Part shown: in pieces, positions 26,077 through 35,322 of the stretch
Numbering within the stretch: position 1 is the stretch's first letter
Layout: every line of letters begins with the position of its first letter
Assembly: GCA_030835405.1 (NCBI GenBank)
Contig: JAURPG010000008.1
Coordinates: 1 to 50,778 of the forward strand
Length of the DNA stretch: 50,778 nucleotides
Direction of reading: 5' to 3'
Origin: Gammaproteobacteria bacterium
GTDB lineage: Bacteria > Pseudomonadota > Gammaproteobacteria > Eutrophobiales > Eutrophobiaceae
Program-made: the position numbers and the translations under genes
The notes under the pieces: generated by a model
What the model was told of the DNA's origin: nothing
Database searches by the model: none
The model's input: only the letters and a program-made list of their open reading frames with translations

Positions 26077-28005
26077 ATGAGAGCGATGTTATGTAGTGAT
26101 AGGTATTATTCAGGTATTAAAGTGCTCCTGGTCATATTTTTGGGGGCATTGATGATACAGCCAGCCAATGCCGGACAATCACCATATGCCACCACCATTA
26201 TTATTAATGGCAAGGTGATCTCGGCAGATTCTGATGACATCAACAGCATTAGTATGTATGACGCCATTGCCATTCGAGACAATGAGATCATTGCTGTCGG
26301 TGCTAATGCAGATATGCAGCAATATGTGGCCGACTGGACCGAGACCATAGATGCAAAAGGCAATACGGTCCTGCCCGGTTTGATAGATACCCATAACCAC
26401 CTGTATGACACCACACTGTCCAACTTTCCCTGGGTAGCAAAGGCCATACCTGAGGTCCTGCAGGTGAGGTTTTCCGGCAATAGTCAGGATGATCTGTTAA
26501 ATACCCTGACTGCGGGTATCAAGGCCAGGATACAGCAGATCCCACAAGGCCAGTATATTCAGATCCAGATCAACCCTCCCTCAGTGGCCGTGCCCATGCT
26601 GGGGACATCGGTGACCCGTCAGTATCTGGATGAACTTTCGCCGGACAATCCTATCGTCGTTTATACCCGTGGTGGATCCGTTTACAGTACCCGGGCCATT
26701 AATGCCTTCGAGCAACGTTACCGCAACCCTGTTCCGGATGATTTCTGGATTGATGAACACCTGGGTTTTTCCGGTGACCAGACTGACGGTACCCGTTGCG
26801 CCCGCGTCGATATCATTGTTCCCCAAAGTGGCAGATTAGATGAATATAACAAGGCCTATCTGGAAGTTATGCAGCTTAATGCCCAGACGGGTGTCACCAC
26901 CTTCAAGACCCATATTCAATGTGAGGGTGGATTCAATGCTACCGTTCACCTGGATCGAAATGATCTCATGCCTATCCGCCTGGCATGGGGACATCGTTGG
27001 ATGCAACCATTTAACCCGTACATCGTTGAGAATTACTGGCGTATCGGTGATCTGTTGGGTTACGGTACGGACCATTTCTGGGCCATAGGCAGCAGCGCCG
27101 GGGCACTGGACAATGGTGGTGTGGGCTGGTGTACCACTATTCCTGCCACCACAGATGAGTTCAAGGCCCGGGAACGCTGCCCCACCATGGAATCCAGCCC
27201 TACCAATGTCAGACGTCTGGAACACCTGGAAATACTTACTGATCTTGCCAGGGAGGGTAGACAAACGGGTATCCCTGGTTGGCACGTGGCCGGTGATGCG
27301 GCATTGGATGCCTGGTTTGATGTGGTGTTGAATTCCGGTATCCCCGTAGAACAGTTGCGCACCATGCGCCTGGAGGTAGACCATTGTCACGCTGTGCGGC
27401 CAGACCAGATAGAGAAGGCCGCCAGGATCAACATGGCGTTTTCCTGTGATGCCACCCGTGTCCCGAGTCAGGTCATAGAAGAGGCCTATGGTGAAGAGTA
27501 CCTGACCCTCAATGCCCCCGTGGCCAGTATGCTCAAGGGTGGGGCCCGTGCCGTGGTCAGTGAATTTGGTAGCCAGAGTGAAATCCGACATTCTCCCTTT
27601 GAGGACGGAGTCATGTGGTTAACCAGGAAGATAGATGGTAAAAATTTCGGTGTGCCAGAAGAGGCAGTCCCGGATCGCCTGACATTATTGTTAATGATGA
27701 CCCGTTGGGGGGCTTATGCCTTATGGAAAGATGACAAGGTGGGTTCAATTGAACCGGGCAAGTGGGCCGACATCATAATTCTCAATGGTGATTACATGGA
27801 TGTAACGGTAGAAGATCTGGACACCTTATATCCCATCATGACCATGGTGGATGGTAAAGTGGTATATGAAAACAAGGAGCTCAGAGGTAACCTGTTGAAG
27901 TTCAATACCGATCCTGATGTTGCCACCTGGGAGATCGAAAAGAACACACCAACGGATCTGTGGAGATGGCCTGACACAGGGCCGCAAATACCGACGGTCG
28001 AATAA
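26077..28005 (+). CDS. Exported YtcJ-type amidohydrolase, copy 4
   Basis: 642 residues, with a longer leader than the other copies (signal ending PANAG near residue 33). Family marks: GLIDTHNHLYD, CEGGFNATVHLDRNDLMPIRLAWGHRWMQPF, IPGWHVAGDAA, VDHCHAVRPDQIEKA, and VGSIEPGKWADIIILNGDYMDV. It forms a subgroup with copy 5: both have SNxxRRLEH, GSQSEIRHSPFEDGV and a C-terminus of the type DVAxWExEKNTPTDLWRW, instead of FLNGANGY. WHVAGDAA has Ala where the other four have Gly. The gene opens a three-gene run of amidohydrolase, alpha/beta hydrolase, amidohydrolase with gaps of only 32 and 37 bases, so the three are very likely one transcript. Confidence 0.88.
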   Translation: MRAMLCSDRYYSGIKVLLVIFLGALMIQPANAGQSPYATTIIINGKVISADSDDINSISMYDAIAIRDNEIIAVGANADMQQYVADWTETIDAKGNTVLPGLIDTHNHLYDTTLSNFPWVAKAIPEVLQVRFSGNSQDDLLNTLTAGIKARIQQIPQGQYIQIQINPPSVAVPMLGTSVTRQYLDELSPDNPIVVYTRGGSVYSTRAINAFEQRYRNPVPDDFWIDEHLGFSGDQTDGTRCARVDIIVPQSGRLDEYNKAYLEVMQLNAQTGVTTFKTHIQCEGGFNATVHLDRNDLMPIRLAWGHRWMQPFNPYIVENYWRIGDLLGYGTDHFWAIGSSAGALDNGGVGWCTTIPATTDEFKARERCPTMESSPTNVRRLEHLEILTDLAREGRQTGIPGWHVAGDAALDAWFDVVLNSGIPVEQLRTMRLEVDHCHAVRPDQIEKAARINMAFSCDATRVPSQVIEEAYGEEYLTLNAPVASMLKGGARAVVSEFGSQSEIRHSPFEDGVMWLTRKIDGKNFGVPEEAVPDRLTLLLMMTRWGAYALWKDDKVGSIEPGKWADIIILNGDYMDVTVEDLDTLYPIMTMVDGKVVYENKELRGNLLKFNTDPDVATWEIEKNTPTDLWRWPDTGPQIPTVE

Positions 28006-28037
28006 TCAGGATTAGTGTACTAACACGGGATACGAAT

Positions 28038-29456
28038 ATGAGTAAGTTATCACAAGTAAATTATATTCCACTGACAATTACTTTATTTTTGAGTATGTAT
28101 ATGAGTCCTGCATACTCACAAACGGCAGAAATGGTTAGCGGCTATGAGTGGCACAAGGTTTCAAGGCCGGAACTGGTAAGGGGTTCAAAGGAAATACTTT
28201 CCCGACCTGATATCCCCATTGAATCAAAACAGGTGGTTCATAGGGTCAATGTGGTGGACATGGATTGGGATATCGCAGCCAGTATCCACCAGCCCGTGGA
28301 TCAATCTAAAATACCCATAGGCCCGGATGGACGCAAGATAGGGTTATTTTTATTACATGGTGGTTCAGGTGACCATCGCAGCAAGACCAGCTTTGCAAAA
28401 ATGCTTGCTACCAAGTTCGGTGTCAGGGTAGTCAACATGTCTTATCCGGGAAGATATAACCTCCAGGCTGAAAATGGAGATTGGCCGGGCGATACAATCA
28501 AGTCTGACACCGTTGTGCGCACCCCTATATGGAAAAAAGATGAAGAGATCACTCCCGATCAATATGAAGTCGTTCAGGACAAAGAATTAGAAAGAAGAAA
28601 ACGTTGGGGAACCTTATTCCTGGCTTGTGCCAAAGAGGGAACGACTTTTTATAATCGCATGGCCGGTTGGCCCATCGCCCATGAGAAGGGTGCAACAGAA
28701 TTGGCACGGATCTATTTTCCCCAGGATGAATTTTCAATCTATAGCCATGGACATTCCACCGGCGGCCCCATGACCATGATGTTGACCCAGCATATCCCCA
28801 ATATCGTCGGGGTTCTGGGGATGGAGAGTTCCCCCTTTGGTGCCCTGTATGGAGTCATGACCCGGGAGATTCAGGGTATCAGTGAACCCTGGGCCATGCC
28901 GTTTAATTGTCTGCGCATTCGTTCCTGGCGGGACCATGCCAGGTATTACGGTTATGAATTAATCCAGGAAGAGGGCGTGGATGCCCTGGCCAGGCTGGCC
29001 ATGGTGATGGAAGAAGTCCACGATAAATGGCAGCGTGGCACGACACAGCCACATTTTAAAGCGGAGAATATTCTGCACTTTGATAACCCGGAGCAGATAG
29101 AAGCAGCCGCCAGGGCCACCGCAGAAAGGATGGACATGACCCCCGAAGATACCGAAGGCATGGTGTCACGCTATCTGGGTTACTTGAGAAGTCTGTCTGG
29201 TCCCGATGTTAAGCCTGTTCCGCCATTAGTGTTGATTATTACCAAGAACAGCCGGGACCATGCCCCGGAAATATATCGGGATGTTTACTTACCGGGCTAT
29301 GCGGCGATGAGGCCGGCTCCGGAAATAAAGGTTTATCAACTGGATGCAGGTATTCACGGTTACAGTGCCCCGGAGGAAGGTCTTCCCCAGGGTGTAGCGC
29401 CTTATGGCATTAATATATGGTTTGATGCAATTATGAATGGTTATTTTACAAATTGA
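28038..29456 (+). CDS. Exported alpha/beta-hydrolase-like protein, copy 2
   Basis: 472 residues, signal peptide ending at PAYSQ (about 28). It is a paralog of the protein at 19789-21264, with matching stretches throughout: DMDWDIAASIHQPVD, LFLLHGGSGDHRSK, YNRMAGWPIAHEKG, GHSTGGPMTMML with Ser240, IRSWRDHARYYG, and GIHGY with His440 near the end. A conserved NSRDH motif (KNSRDHAPEIYRDV) precedes the last strand in both and may carry the acid residue. No family with a known substrate is recognisable. It sits between amidohydrolase copies 4 and 5 in what looks like a single operon. Confidence 0.75.
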   Translation: MSKLSQVNYIPLTITLFLSMYMSPAYSQTAEMVSGYEWHKVSRPELVRGSKEILSRPDIPIESKQVVHRVNVVDMDWDIAASIHQPVDQSKIPIGPDGRKIGLFLLHGGSGDHRSKTSFAKMLATKFGVRVVNMSYPGRYNLQAENGDWPGDTIKSDTVVRTPIWKKDEEITPDQYEVVQDKELERRKRWGTLFLACAKEGTTFYNRMAGWPIAHEKGATELARIYFPQDEFSIYSHGHSTGGPMTMMLTQHIPNIVGVLGMESSPFGALYGVMTREIQGISEPWAMPFNCLRIRSWRDHARYYGYELIQEEGVDALARLAMVMEEVHDKWQRGTTQPHFKAENILHFDNPEQIEAAARATAERMDMTPEDTEGMVSRYLGYLRSLSGPDVKPVPPLVLIITKNSRDHAPEIYRDVYLPGYAAMRPAPEIKVYQLDAGIHGYSAPEEGLPQGVAPYGINIWFDAIMNGYFTN

Positions 29457-29493
29457 ATATTGTTGTACTAAACAACTGAATTGGGAGGAAGTA

Positions 29494-31398
29494 ATGAATA
29501 GAATCAGTAAAGGGTTTTTTGTATTAATTGGATTATTGATTGGCAGCGTTGCCCTGGCCGCACCTTCTCCGTATGCGACCACGGTGATTATCAATGGCAA
29601 GGTCATCACCATGGACTCTGATGATGTTAATAATATCAGCTTTGAAGAGGCCATTGCCATACAGGATGACACCATCATGGCAGTAGGTAGCAATGATGAG
29701 ATCCAGCAGTACATTGCTGACTGGACTGAGGTGATTGATGCCAAGGGCATGAGTGTATTACCAGGCTTGATCGATACCCACAATCACCTGTATGAAAATA
29801 CCTTGACGGCCTTCCCATGGGTGTTGAATGCCATTCCGGAATTGATTCAGATCTCCATTACTGCAGGTAATCCCGATGAGATGATGGAAAAGTTACGACA
29901 AGCTTTACCGGCGAGGGCGAGACAGGTTCCGGATGGTCAGTGGATCCAGGTACGCCTTGGGCCGGCACAGGTTGCTGTACAGGTCATTGGGAAGACCGCG
30001 ACCAAACAGGTCCTCGATGAATTATCCCCAGACAACCCAGTGGTCATTAGTACCCGTGGTGGTGCGGCTTATAATTCTTCAGGCATTAAATCAATTGAAG
30101 ATCGCTTCAGGAATCCAATACCTGATGACTTCTGGATCGATGAGAGTGTTGGCTGGTCAGGTGACTATACCGATGGTCCCCGATGTATCCGAGGTGACAT
30201 TATTGTCGGTGCTGCAGGAAGAACGGATGAATATACCAAGGGATATTTCGAGGTGATGCAGTTGAATGCCCAGAATGGCCTGACTACCCACAAGACCCAT
30301 ATTCAGTGTGAAGGTGGATTCAATGCATCAGTACATTTACTTCGAAATGATCTGATGCCCTTGCGCCTGGCCTGGGGACATCGCTGGATGCAACCCTTTA
30401 ATCCACGAATCACCGAGACCTACTGGCGAATCGGTGATTGGGTTGGATACGGTTCACCCATGATGTGGAGTATCGGCAGCAGTGCCGGTGCATCTGATGG
30501 AGGTGGTGTAGCCTGGTGCACCTCTATCCCTGCCAAGACCCCTGAACTCAAGGCCAGGGAACTGTGTCCCACTGCGGAATCCAGTACCGCAAACCTGAGA
30601 CGTCTTGAACATTACAAGGTCCTGGTGGAGCTGGCAAAGGAAGGTCGACAGACTGGTATACCCGGATGGCACATGGCCGGTGATGGCGCCCTCAAGTTTT
30701 ATCAGGACGAATTACTGCAGTCAGGGATGTCCCTGGAAAAAATGCGTTCCCTCAGGTTACAGACCGATCATTGCCATTCCGTGACACCTGAGCAGATCGA
30801 GATTGCTGCCAGGATCGGACAGACATTTTCCTGCGATGCCACTGAAGTACCAAGCCAGGTCATCATGGAGGACTATGGTGAGGAGTACCTGACTATGACC
30901 GGGCCGGTAGCCAGTATGATGAAGGCAGGGGTCCGTGCATTAATCAGTGAGTTTGGCAGCCAGAGTGAGATCCGGCATTCACCGTTTGAAGACGGTGTGG
31001 CCTGGATGACCCGCATGATCGATGGTGAAAACTTTGGTGTCCCGGAAGAGGCCGTGCCCGACCGTTTGACCCTGCTGGCCATGATGACCCGCTGGGGTAG
31101 CTATACCCTGTGGAAAGAAGACAAGATCGGTTCCATCGAACCCGGCAAGTGGGCGGACATCATTATCCTGAATGGAGACTATATGGAAGTCGAGGTAGAA
31201 GACCTCGATACCCTGTATCCATTAATGACCCTGGTGGGTGGTAAGGTTCAGTTTGAATTGCCGGCACTGCGTGGAAACTTACTCCGGTTTAATACCGATC
31301 CTGACGTTGCAGCATGGGAAGTGGAAAAGAATACTCCGACAGATCTATGGCGTTGGGACGAATATCCACCCAGTATTCCCAGCCGGGTAATGCAGTAA
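29494..31398 (+). CDS. Exported YtcJ-type amidohydrolase, copy 5
   Basis: 634 residues from ATG 29494, which has a strong GGGAGGAA seven bases ahead; starts further upstream would sit inside the previous gene. Signal peptide ends at VALAA. Motifs: GLIDTHNHLYE, CEGGFNASVHLLRNDLMPLRLAWGHRWMQPF, IPGWHMAGDGA, TDHCHSVTPEQIEIAARIG, IGSIEPGKWADIIILNGDYMEV. It is closest to copy 4 over most of its length, but its SDHCHSV-type region matches copies 1 and 3, which suggests mosaic evolution among the paralogs. One normally conserved Asp in the LDRND stretch is Leu (HLLRND). It is the last gene of the amidohydrolase/hydrolase run and is followed by a good terminator. Confidence 0.88.
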   Translation: MNRISKGFFVLIGLLIGSVALAAPSPYATTVIINGKVITMDSDDVNNISFEEAIAIQDDTIMAVGSNDEIQQYIADWTEVIDAKGMSVLPGLIDTHNHLYENTLTAFPWVLNAIPELIQISITAGNPDEMMEKLRQALPARARQVPDGQWIQVRLGPAQVAVQVIGKTATKQVLDELSPDNPVVISTRGGAAYNSSGIKSIEDRFRNPIPDDFWIDESVGWSGDYTDGPRCIRGDIIVGAAGRTDEYTKGYFEVMQLNAQNGLTTHKTHIQCEGGFNASVHLLRNDLMPLRLAWGHRWMQPFNPRITETYWRIGDWVGYGSPMMWSIGSSAGASDGGGVAWCTSIPAKTPELKARELCPTAESSTANLRRLEHYKVLVELAKEGRQTGIPGWHMAGDGALKFYQDELLQSGMSLEKMRSLRLQTDHCHSVTPEQIEIAARIGQTFSCDATEVPSQVIMEDYGEEYLTMTGPVASMMKAGVRALISEFGSQSEIRHSPFEDGVAWMTRMIDGENFGVPEEAVPDRLTLLAMMTRWGSYTLWKEDKIGSIEPGKWADIIILNGDYMEVEVEDLDTLYPLMTLVGGKVQFELPALRGNLLRFNTDPDVAAWEVEKNTPTDLWRWDEYPPSIPSRVMQ

Positions 31399-31422
31399 GT
31401 CACTAATAGTCTATGATTGATT

Positions 31423-31452
31423 AAATGGAGAATGTGAACTCATTCTCCATTT
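31423..31452 (+). terminator. Rho-independent terminator after amidohydrolase copy 5
   Basis: A 12-base-pair stem (31423-31434 with 31441-31452), six-base loop and a T8 run. Confidence 0.88.
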
Positions 31453-31460
31453 TTTTTGAT

Positions 31461-31670
31461 AGCCACAGAGGACACAGAAGAAAACAAGACAGATAATAAA
31501 AAGGGATTTAAAACTTTAATAACCGATAATATGATAGGTCGTCATTCTGGTACCCTGGAGGGCATAAACTTCAGCCAGAATCTAATCTAATAATTTATCT
31601 ACAGGTGCTTTTAGGCTAATACAAGGCAGGTTATTAATAAATTAATTTTATTCTCTGTGATCTCTGTGTC
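31461..31670. repeat. Composite intergenic repeat, copy A
   Basis: Part of a roughly 400-base gap without a gene (31399-31805). It contains AGCCACAGAGGACACAGAAG (31461-31480), a dyad that begins with TAGGTCGTCATTC (31535-31547) and closes with CCAGAAT (31575-31581), and TTCTCTGTGATCTCTGTG (31651-31668), which is nearly the reverse complement of the first piece. The same 13-base start and the same CTCTGTG double motif occur together at 43905-44014. The rest of the gap is AT-rich and holds the promoter of the second MoxR module. Confidence 0.55.
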
Positions 31671-31805
31671 CCAACTAAACATTTATAATGGTTTTTTCTC
31701 TAAATCCTCTGTAGCTTAAACGGCTTTTCGTTTGCCCGTTTTTGGCATTTAAGCTACTATCCATAAGTTAAAAATTGATATTTAATCCAGTCATTTGGGG
31801 GAATC

Positions 31806-32393
31806 TTGAACCAGTTTTTAAAACAACCGGCAGTGGTATTGTCACTGTGCTTAATATTCATTCTAGGTGTTTGTCTGTTAGTAATTTCTATCTGGTTAAG
31901 ACCATATCACCAGGCAATGGATAGTCTGCAGGCCGGTGAAATGGAGCAAAGTCTTGAACACTTTGCCACAGTTGAATCGAGATTTGATTCCATTACTGTG
32001 GCCAGACAGGTATTCCCTGAAGTTTACTCTGACAGTATTGCCAATCAATTTTACATACTTTATACCATGCGTCGTCACGATGAACTGCTTGAAAAATCGG
32101 CCACCAGTCCGGTATTGGCTGATGTTCACTTCTGGACGGGTAATACATATTTTCGTCGCACTGGAAATCTGGATGACCCTCAGGAACAGGTGGCATGGTT
32201 AGAGCGCGCAAGTGATGAATATCGTAAGGCCATTGAACTTGCGCCAGATGACTGGAATGCAAAATTTAACTATGAGCTGACAAATAGATTGATCGACGAA
32301 CTCAAGGAAGAAAAAGAAACCCCTCCCCAGATGATGGAAATATTAAGGCCCAGGCCGCAACAGGGAGAACAACCGTTTCAGCAAACGGGATAG
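31806..32393 (+). CDS. Membrane-anchored TPR protein, module 2 (MxaK-like)
   Basis: 195 residues from a TTG start with GGGGGA a few bases upstream. One membrane helix at about 11-32 (LSLCLIFILGVCLLVISIWL) is followed by a periplasmic helical domain. A recognisable TPR-like unit lies at about 135-165 (WLERASDEYRKAIELAPDDWNAKFNYELT), and a Pro/Gln-rich tail ends the protein. It is first in the second module, immediately before a VWA gene (four-base gap), the K-L order of mxa operons. The module 1 equivalent (8781-9698) is longer but has the same single anchor and C-terminal repeats. Confidence 0.7.
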   Translation: MNQFLKQPAVVLSLCLIFILGVCLLVISIWLRPYHQAMDSLQAGEMEQSLEHFATVESRFDSITVARQVFPEVYSDSIANQFYILYTMRRHDELLEKSATSPVLADVHFWTGNTYFRRTGNLDDPQEQVAWLERASDEYRKAIELAPDDWNAKFNYELTNRLIDELKEEKETPPQMMEILRPRPQQGEQPFQQTG

Positions 32394-32397
32394 TATT

Positions 32398-33405
32398 ATG
32401 CTGGATTTAGCCATCGTGAGATTTGTACAGCCAAGTATGGTGTTCTGGTTTGTTGTCGTTCCGTTGGTAATCGGATTCGCCTGTTTCCATATCTATAAAA
32501 AAAACCGGTTTAGAGAACACGCGGGATATGGTAATTCACTCCGGCGCATATCGAGTTTCACTACCAGAGGAAGTGATAAATTTGTTGTAGTGACCATAGC
32601 CTTTGTAGCATTGATTCTTGCATTTTCATTATTACGACCACAACTTCGTATCGAACAGGTCACACCGGAGTATGAAAAGCAGGATCTGATCCTTATCCTG
32701 GACAGATCGGTCTCCATGCAGGCCACCGATGTATCTCCATCCAGATTTACCAGGGCAATAAGGGAAATAAAATCTTTTTTATTGTCCAAGCCCGATGCGA
32801 TAAACAGGGTGGGCTTGATTGGATTTGCGGGTACATCAGTCGTGTTGTCCCATCTTACCAGTGATAATGATGCGTTGTTCTTTTTTCTGGACTGGATTAG
32901 TGAAGATCAGAACGTTTATTTTGGAACAAACTTTTCAGGGGCCATCAGTTCGGCCCTGGAAATGGTAAACAAGGACGGTTCTGAGTCAAACAAAACCTTC
33001 CTGTTATTGTCAGATGGTGACGATGAAAGCACCGAGTTATATGAATATCTCAATCAATTAGATGATGCAGGCATTAAAGTGCATACTGTTGGTATTGGTT
33101 CCAATGAATCTGTGCCTATACCATTATTTTCTGGTGGAGACATGGCTGAATTCCTGACAGATGATGAAGGTAATCAGTTATTTACCCGGTTTAATGAGTC
33201 CACTATGCGCCAGGTGGCGGCAATGACCAATGGGACTTTCTTCCGATCAGAAAGTGGACATAATCTTTCTGAATCTCTCAGTAGAATTGTTACCGGTGAC
33301 TTAGAACTCATAGGTTACCAGCGATTGGTTGATTATCGTGATATCTATGCCCCACTGCTCCTCTCAGCTGTTTTTATATGTTGGATTTTATCGATAAGGA
33401 TTTAA
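32398..33405 (+). CDS. Membrane-anchored VWA-domain protein, module 2 (MxaL/BatB-like)
   Basis: 335 residues. Membrane helices at about 17-33 and 60-80 and a last one at about 316-333 bracket a VWA domain. MIDAS: D102-R-S-V-S (LILDRSVSM), Thr in YFGTNFSG, Asp in LLSDGDD. The ATDVSPSRFTRA stretch after the MIDAS motif is typical of BatA/BatB/MxaL proteins. It follows the MxaK-like gene by four bases and ends in TAATG, shared with the start of the MoxR gene. The domain content is certain; the mxaL label rests on gene order. Confidence 0.85.
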   Translation: MLDLAIVRFVQPSMVFWFVVVPLVIGFACFHIYKKNRFREHAGYGNSLRRISSFTTRGSDKFVVVTIAFVALILAFSLLRPQLRIEQVTPEYEKQDLILILDRSVSMQATDVSPSRFTRAIREIKSFLLSKPDAINRVGLIGFAGTSVVLSHLTSDNDALFFFLDWISEDQNVYFGTNFSGAISSALEMVNKDGSESNKTFLLLSDGDDESTELYEYLNQLDDAGIKVHTVGIGSNESVPIPLFSGGDMAEFLTDDEGNQLFTRFNESTMRQVAAMTNGTFFRSESGHNLSESLSRIVTGDLELIGYQRLVDYRDIYAPLLLSAVFICWILSIRI

Positions 33406-34430
33406 TGAAGATGCAGGACCAGACACGCATAGACCCCGCAGATGCCCATAATCTGATTACAGTTATCGAAGCTGAAATCAGTAAGGTTATTGTTGGCCAG
33501 CATAAGATGGTCCGCCGGTTGTTGACTGGTCTGTTGGCGGCCATCCCTTATTCTTTCACTGATGGCCATGTGAAGACCGGATGTGGACATATCCTGCTGG
33601 AAGGTGTGCCCGGCGTGGCCAAGACCTTAACGGCAACTACACTTGCCCACACTATTTCAGCAGAGTTTAAGCGAATCCAGTTGACCCCTGATATGCTACC
33701 GGGTGATATCGTGGGGACTCGAATTTACAACACCGACACCACGAGCTTTGATATCGATAAAGGACCGGTATTTACCAACGTTCTATTGGCCGATGAAATC
33801 AACCGGACTACGGCAAAGACCCAGAGTGCCCTGCTTGAGGCCATGCAGGAGCGGCAGGTGACTATTGCCGATACGACCTTTGAGTTGGCCGATCCCTTTT
33901 GGGTACTGGCAACACAGAATCCTGTAGAACAGGAAGGTGTTTATACCTTGCCGGAAGCCCAGCTGGATCGTTTCAGTATGATGTTAAGGGTTGACTATCC
34001 CGGTATGGAGGAGGAGATCGAGATGCTCCATCACCGGTTTGAAAAACTTGACCTGGATAAACGCATCTCCACAGAACAGGTGACCGGGATACGTGGTCTG
34101 ATTTATGAAGAAACGCATATCGATGACAAGGTCATGGAGTATATTGTCGCACTTGGCAGGGCAACCAGGGCCCCCCATGAACTCGGCCTGGATGAATTAA
34201 AAGAAATGGTCTTGCTGGGCATGTCACCGCGTTCCTATCAGCATGTATTAGCATTATCTCGAGTCAATGCATTTCTAAATGGCCGGGATTTTATCTTGCC
34301 TGCCGATGTGAAGGAGATCTTTCCCGATGCTGCCAGGCACCGAATTGCCAGGACCGTGAGGGCAGAGGTTGAAGGGCTGAGTACTGATGCGATTATCAAT
34401 AAAATCCTCGAAACAGTCCCCATACTCTGA
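33405..34430 (+). CDS. MoxR-family AAA+ ATPase, module 2 (MxaR-like, canonical)
   Basis: 341 residues from ATG 33405, which overlaps the previous stop (TAATG) and has AAGGA six bases upstream; an earlier in-frame ATG at 33378 lies inside the VWA gene and is less likely. The sequence is a textbook MoxR: VIVGQHKMVRRLL, Walker A GVPGVAKT (about 68-75), LTPDMLPGDIVGTRIYN, Walker B LADEINR, TQSALLEAMQERQVT, VLATQNPVEQEGVYTLPEAQLDRF with sensor residues, and the C-terminal lid GMSPRSYQHVLALSRVNAFLNGRDFILPADVKE. Such ATPases remodel protein partners with VWA proteins; MxaR is the version tied to PQQ methanol dehydrogenase. Unlike the module 1 copy it keeps every family motif. Confidence 0.92.
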   Translation: MKMQDQTRIDPADAHNLITVIEAEISKVIVGQHKMVRRLLTGLLAAIPYSFTDGHVKTGCGHILLEGVPGVAKTLTATTLAHTISAEFKRIQLTPDMLPGDIVGTRIYNTDTTSFDIDKGPVFTNVLLADEINRTTAKTQSALLEAMQERQVTIADTTFELADPFWVLATQNPVEQEGVYTLPEAQLDRFSMMLRVDYPGMEEEIEMLHHRFEKLDLDKRISTEQVTGIRGLIYEETHIDDKVMEYIVALGRATRAPHELGLDELKEMVLLGMSPRSYQHVLALSRVNAFLNGRDFILPADVKEIFPDAARHRIARTVRAEVEGLSTDAIINKILETVPIL

Positions 34431-34440
34431 CAGATAGACC

Positions 34441-35322
34441 ATGTTACCTGACCATTTAATTCACGAACTGCGTTATATTGAGATAACTACCCGTCGGCGG
34501 TTTCCCAACCTGCGTACCGGTACATTTCAAAGCCGGCTTCGCGGTCCCGGGTTTGAATTTGATGAACACAGGTTATATCGGGCGGGTGACGATGTGCGAA
34601 GAATTGACTGGAATGTCACGGCAAGGATGCAGACCCCTTATGTGCGTGAGACACACGCAGATCGTGAACTAAATGTTGTTATAGCCGTGGATGTTTCCCG
34701 CAGTATGGAATATGGTACCTCGCTATACACAAAAAAAGAAAGGCAGTTATTACTTGCCGCCAGCCTGATCTATTCTTCCCTGGCAGATCAGGTCAATACC
34801 GGATTTATGATGTTCTCTGATCATGTGCATAATTATCACCCCCCGCGTCACAACCGTTCCAGGGCCTGGAAGTTTCTCGAAGAGTTATGGGCTTATGAAC
34901 CCAAGAAAGGCGAGTCGTGCCTGTTACCTGTGATAGATTTTCTTGGTAATCATTTTAAGCAGGAAGGCGTGATATTCCTGATATCAGATTTTATGACAAA
35001 TGAGGATCTGGCCAACTCAAAGGCACTGAGTATGCTGGCACTTAAACATGACATTATCGCAGTAGTCGTGGAGGACCCCAGGGAAACCCAACTGCCCCAG
35101 GGTAATGCCAGTATTGACATGATGGATGTGGAGTCCGGCAGCCGTAAACTGGTGGCCCTTGGCAGGGAGCAACGTGAGCGATTTTCCCAGGCAATGGATA
35201 AACATCATAAACAGATGATCAATGCCTTTTACCGGGTGCCAATGGATTATGTCTTTGCCAGGTCAGATAAATATGTAGTTGAACCCTTACTAAAAATGTT
35301 TTCGGCGAGAAAGCGGGCATGA
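34441..35322 (+). CDS. DUF58-domain protein, module 2 (MxaS-like)
   Basis: 293 residues, cytosolic, without a membrane span. The DUF58 signature is intact: FQSRLRGPGFEFDEHRLYRAGDDVRRIDWNVTARMQTPYVRE (about 22-64), followed by a VWA-like strand with VDVSRSMEYG and LISDF. It begins 10 bases after the MoxR stop and ends in an ATGA overlap with the next gene. The intact signature contrasts with the diverged copy at 5800-6711. The pairing with MoxR is one of the most regular gene neighbourhoods in bacteria; its biochemical role remains poorly defined. Confidence 0.9.
   Translation: MLPDHLIHELRYIEITTRRRFPNLRTGTFQSRLRGPGFEFDEHRLYRAGDDVRRIDWNVTARMQTPYVRETHADRELNVVIAVDVSRSMEYGTSLYTKKERQLLLAASLIYSSLADQVNTGFMMFSDHVHNYHPPRHNRSRAWKFLEELWAYEPKKGESCLLPVIDFLGNHFKQEGVIFLISDFMTNEDLANSKALSMLALKHDIIAVVVEDPRETQLPQGNASIDMMDVESGSRKLVALGREQRERFSQAMDKHHKQMINAFYRVPMDYVFARSDKYVVEPLLKMFSARKRA

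Noticed and set aside
26836-27591. Long antisense frame (251 codons) inside amidohydrolase copy 4
   Set aside because: Lies wholly within a well-supported gene on the other strand; its length follows from the codon use of that gene.
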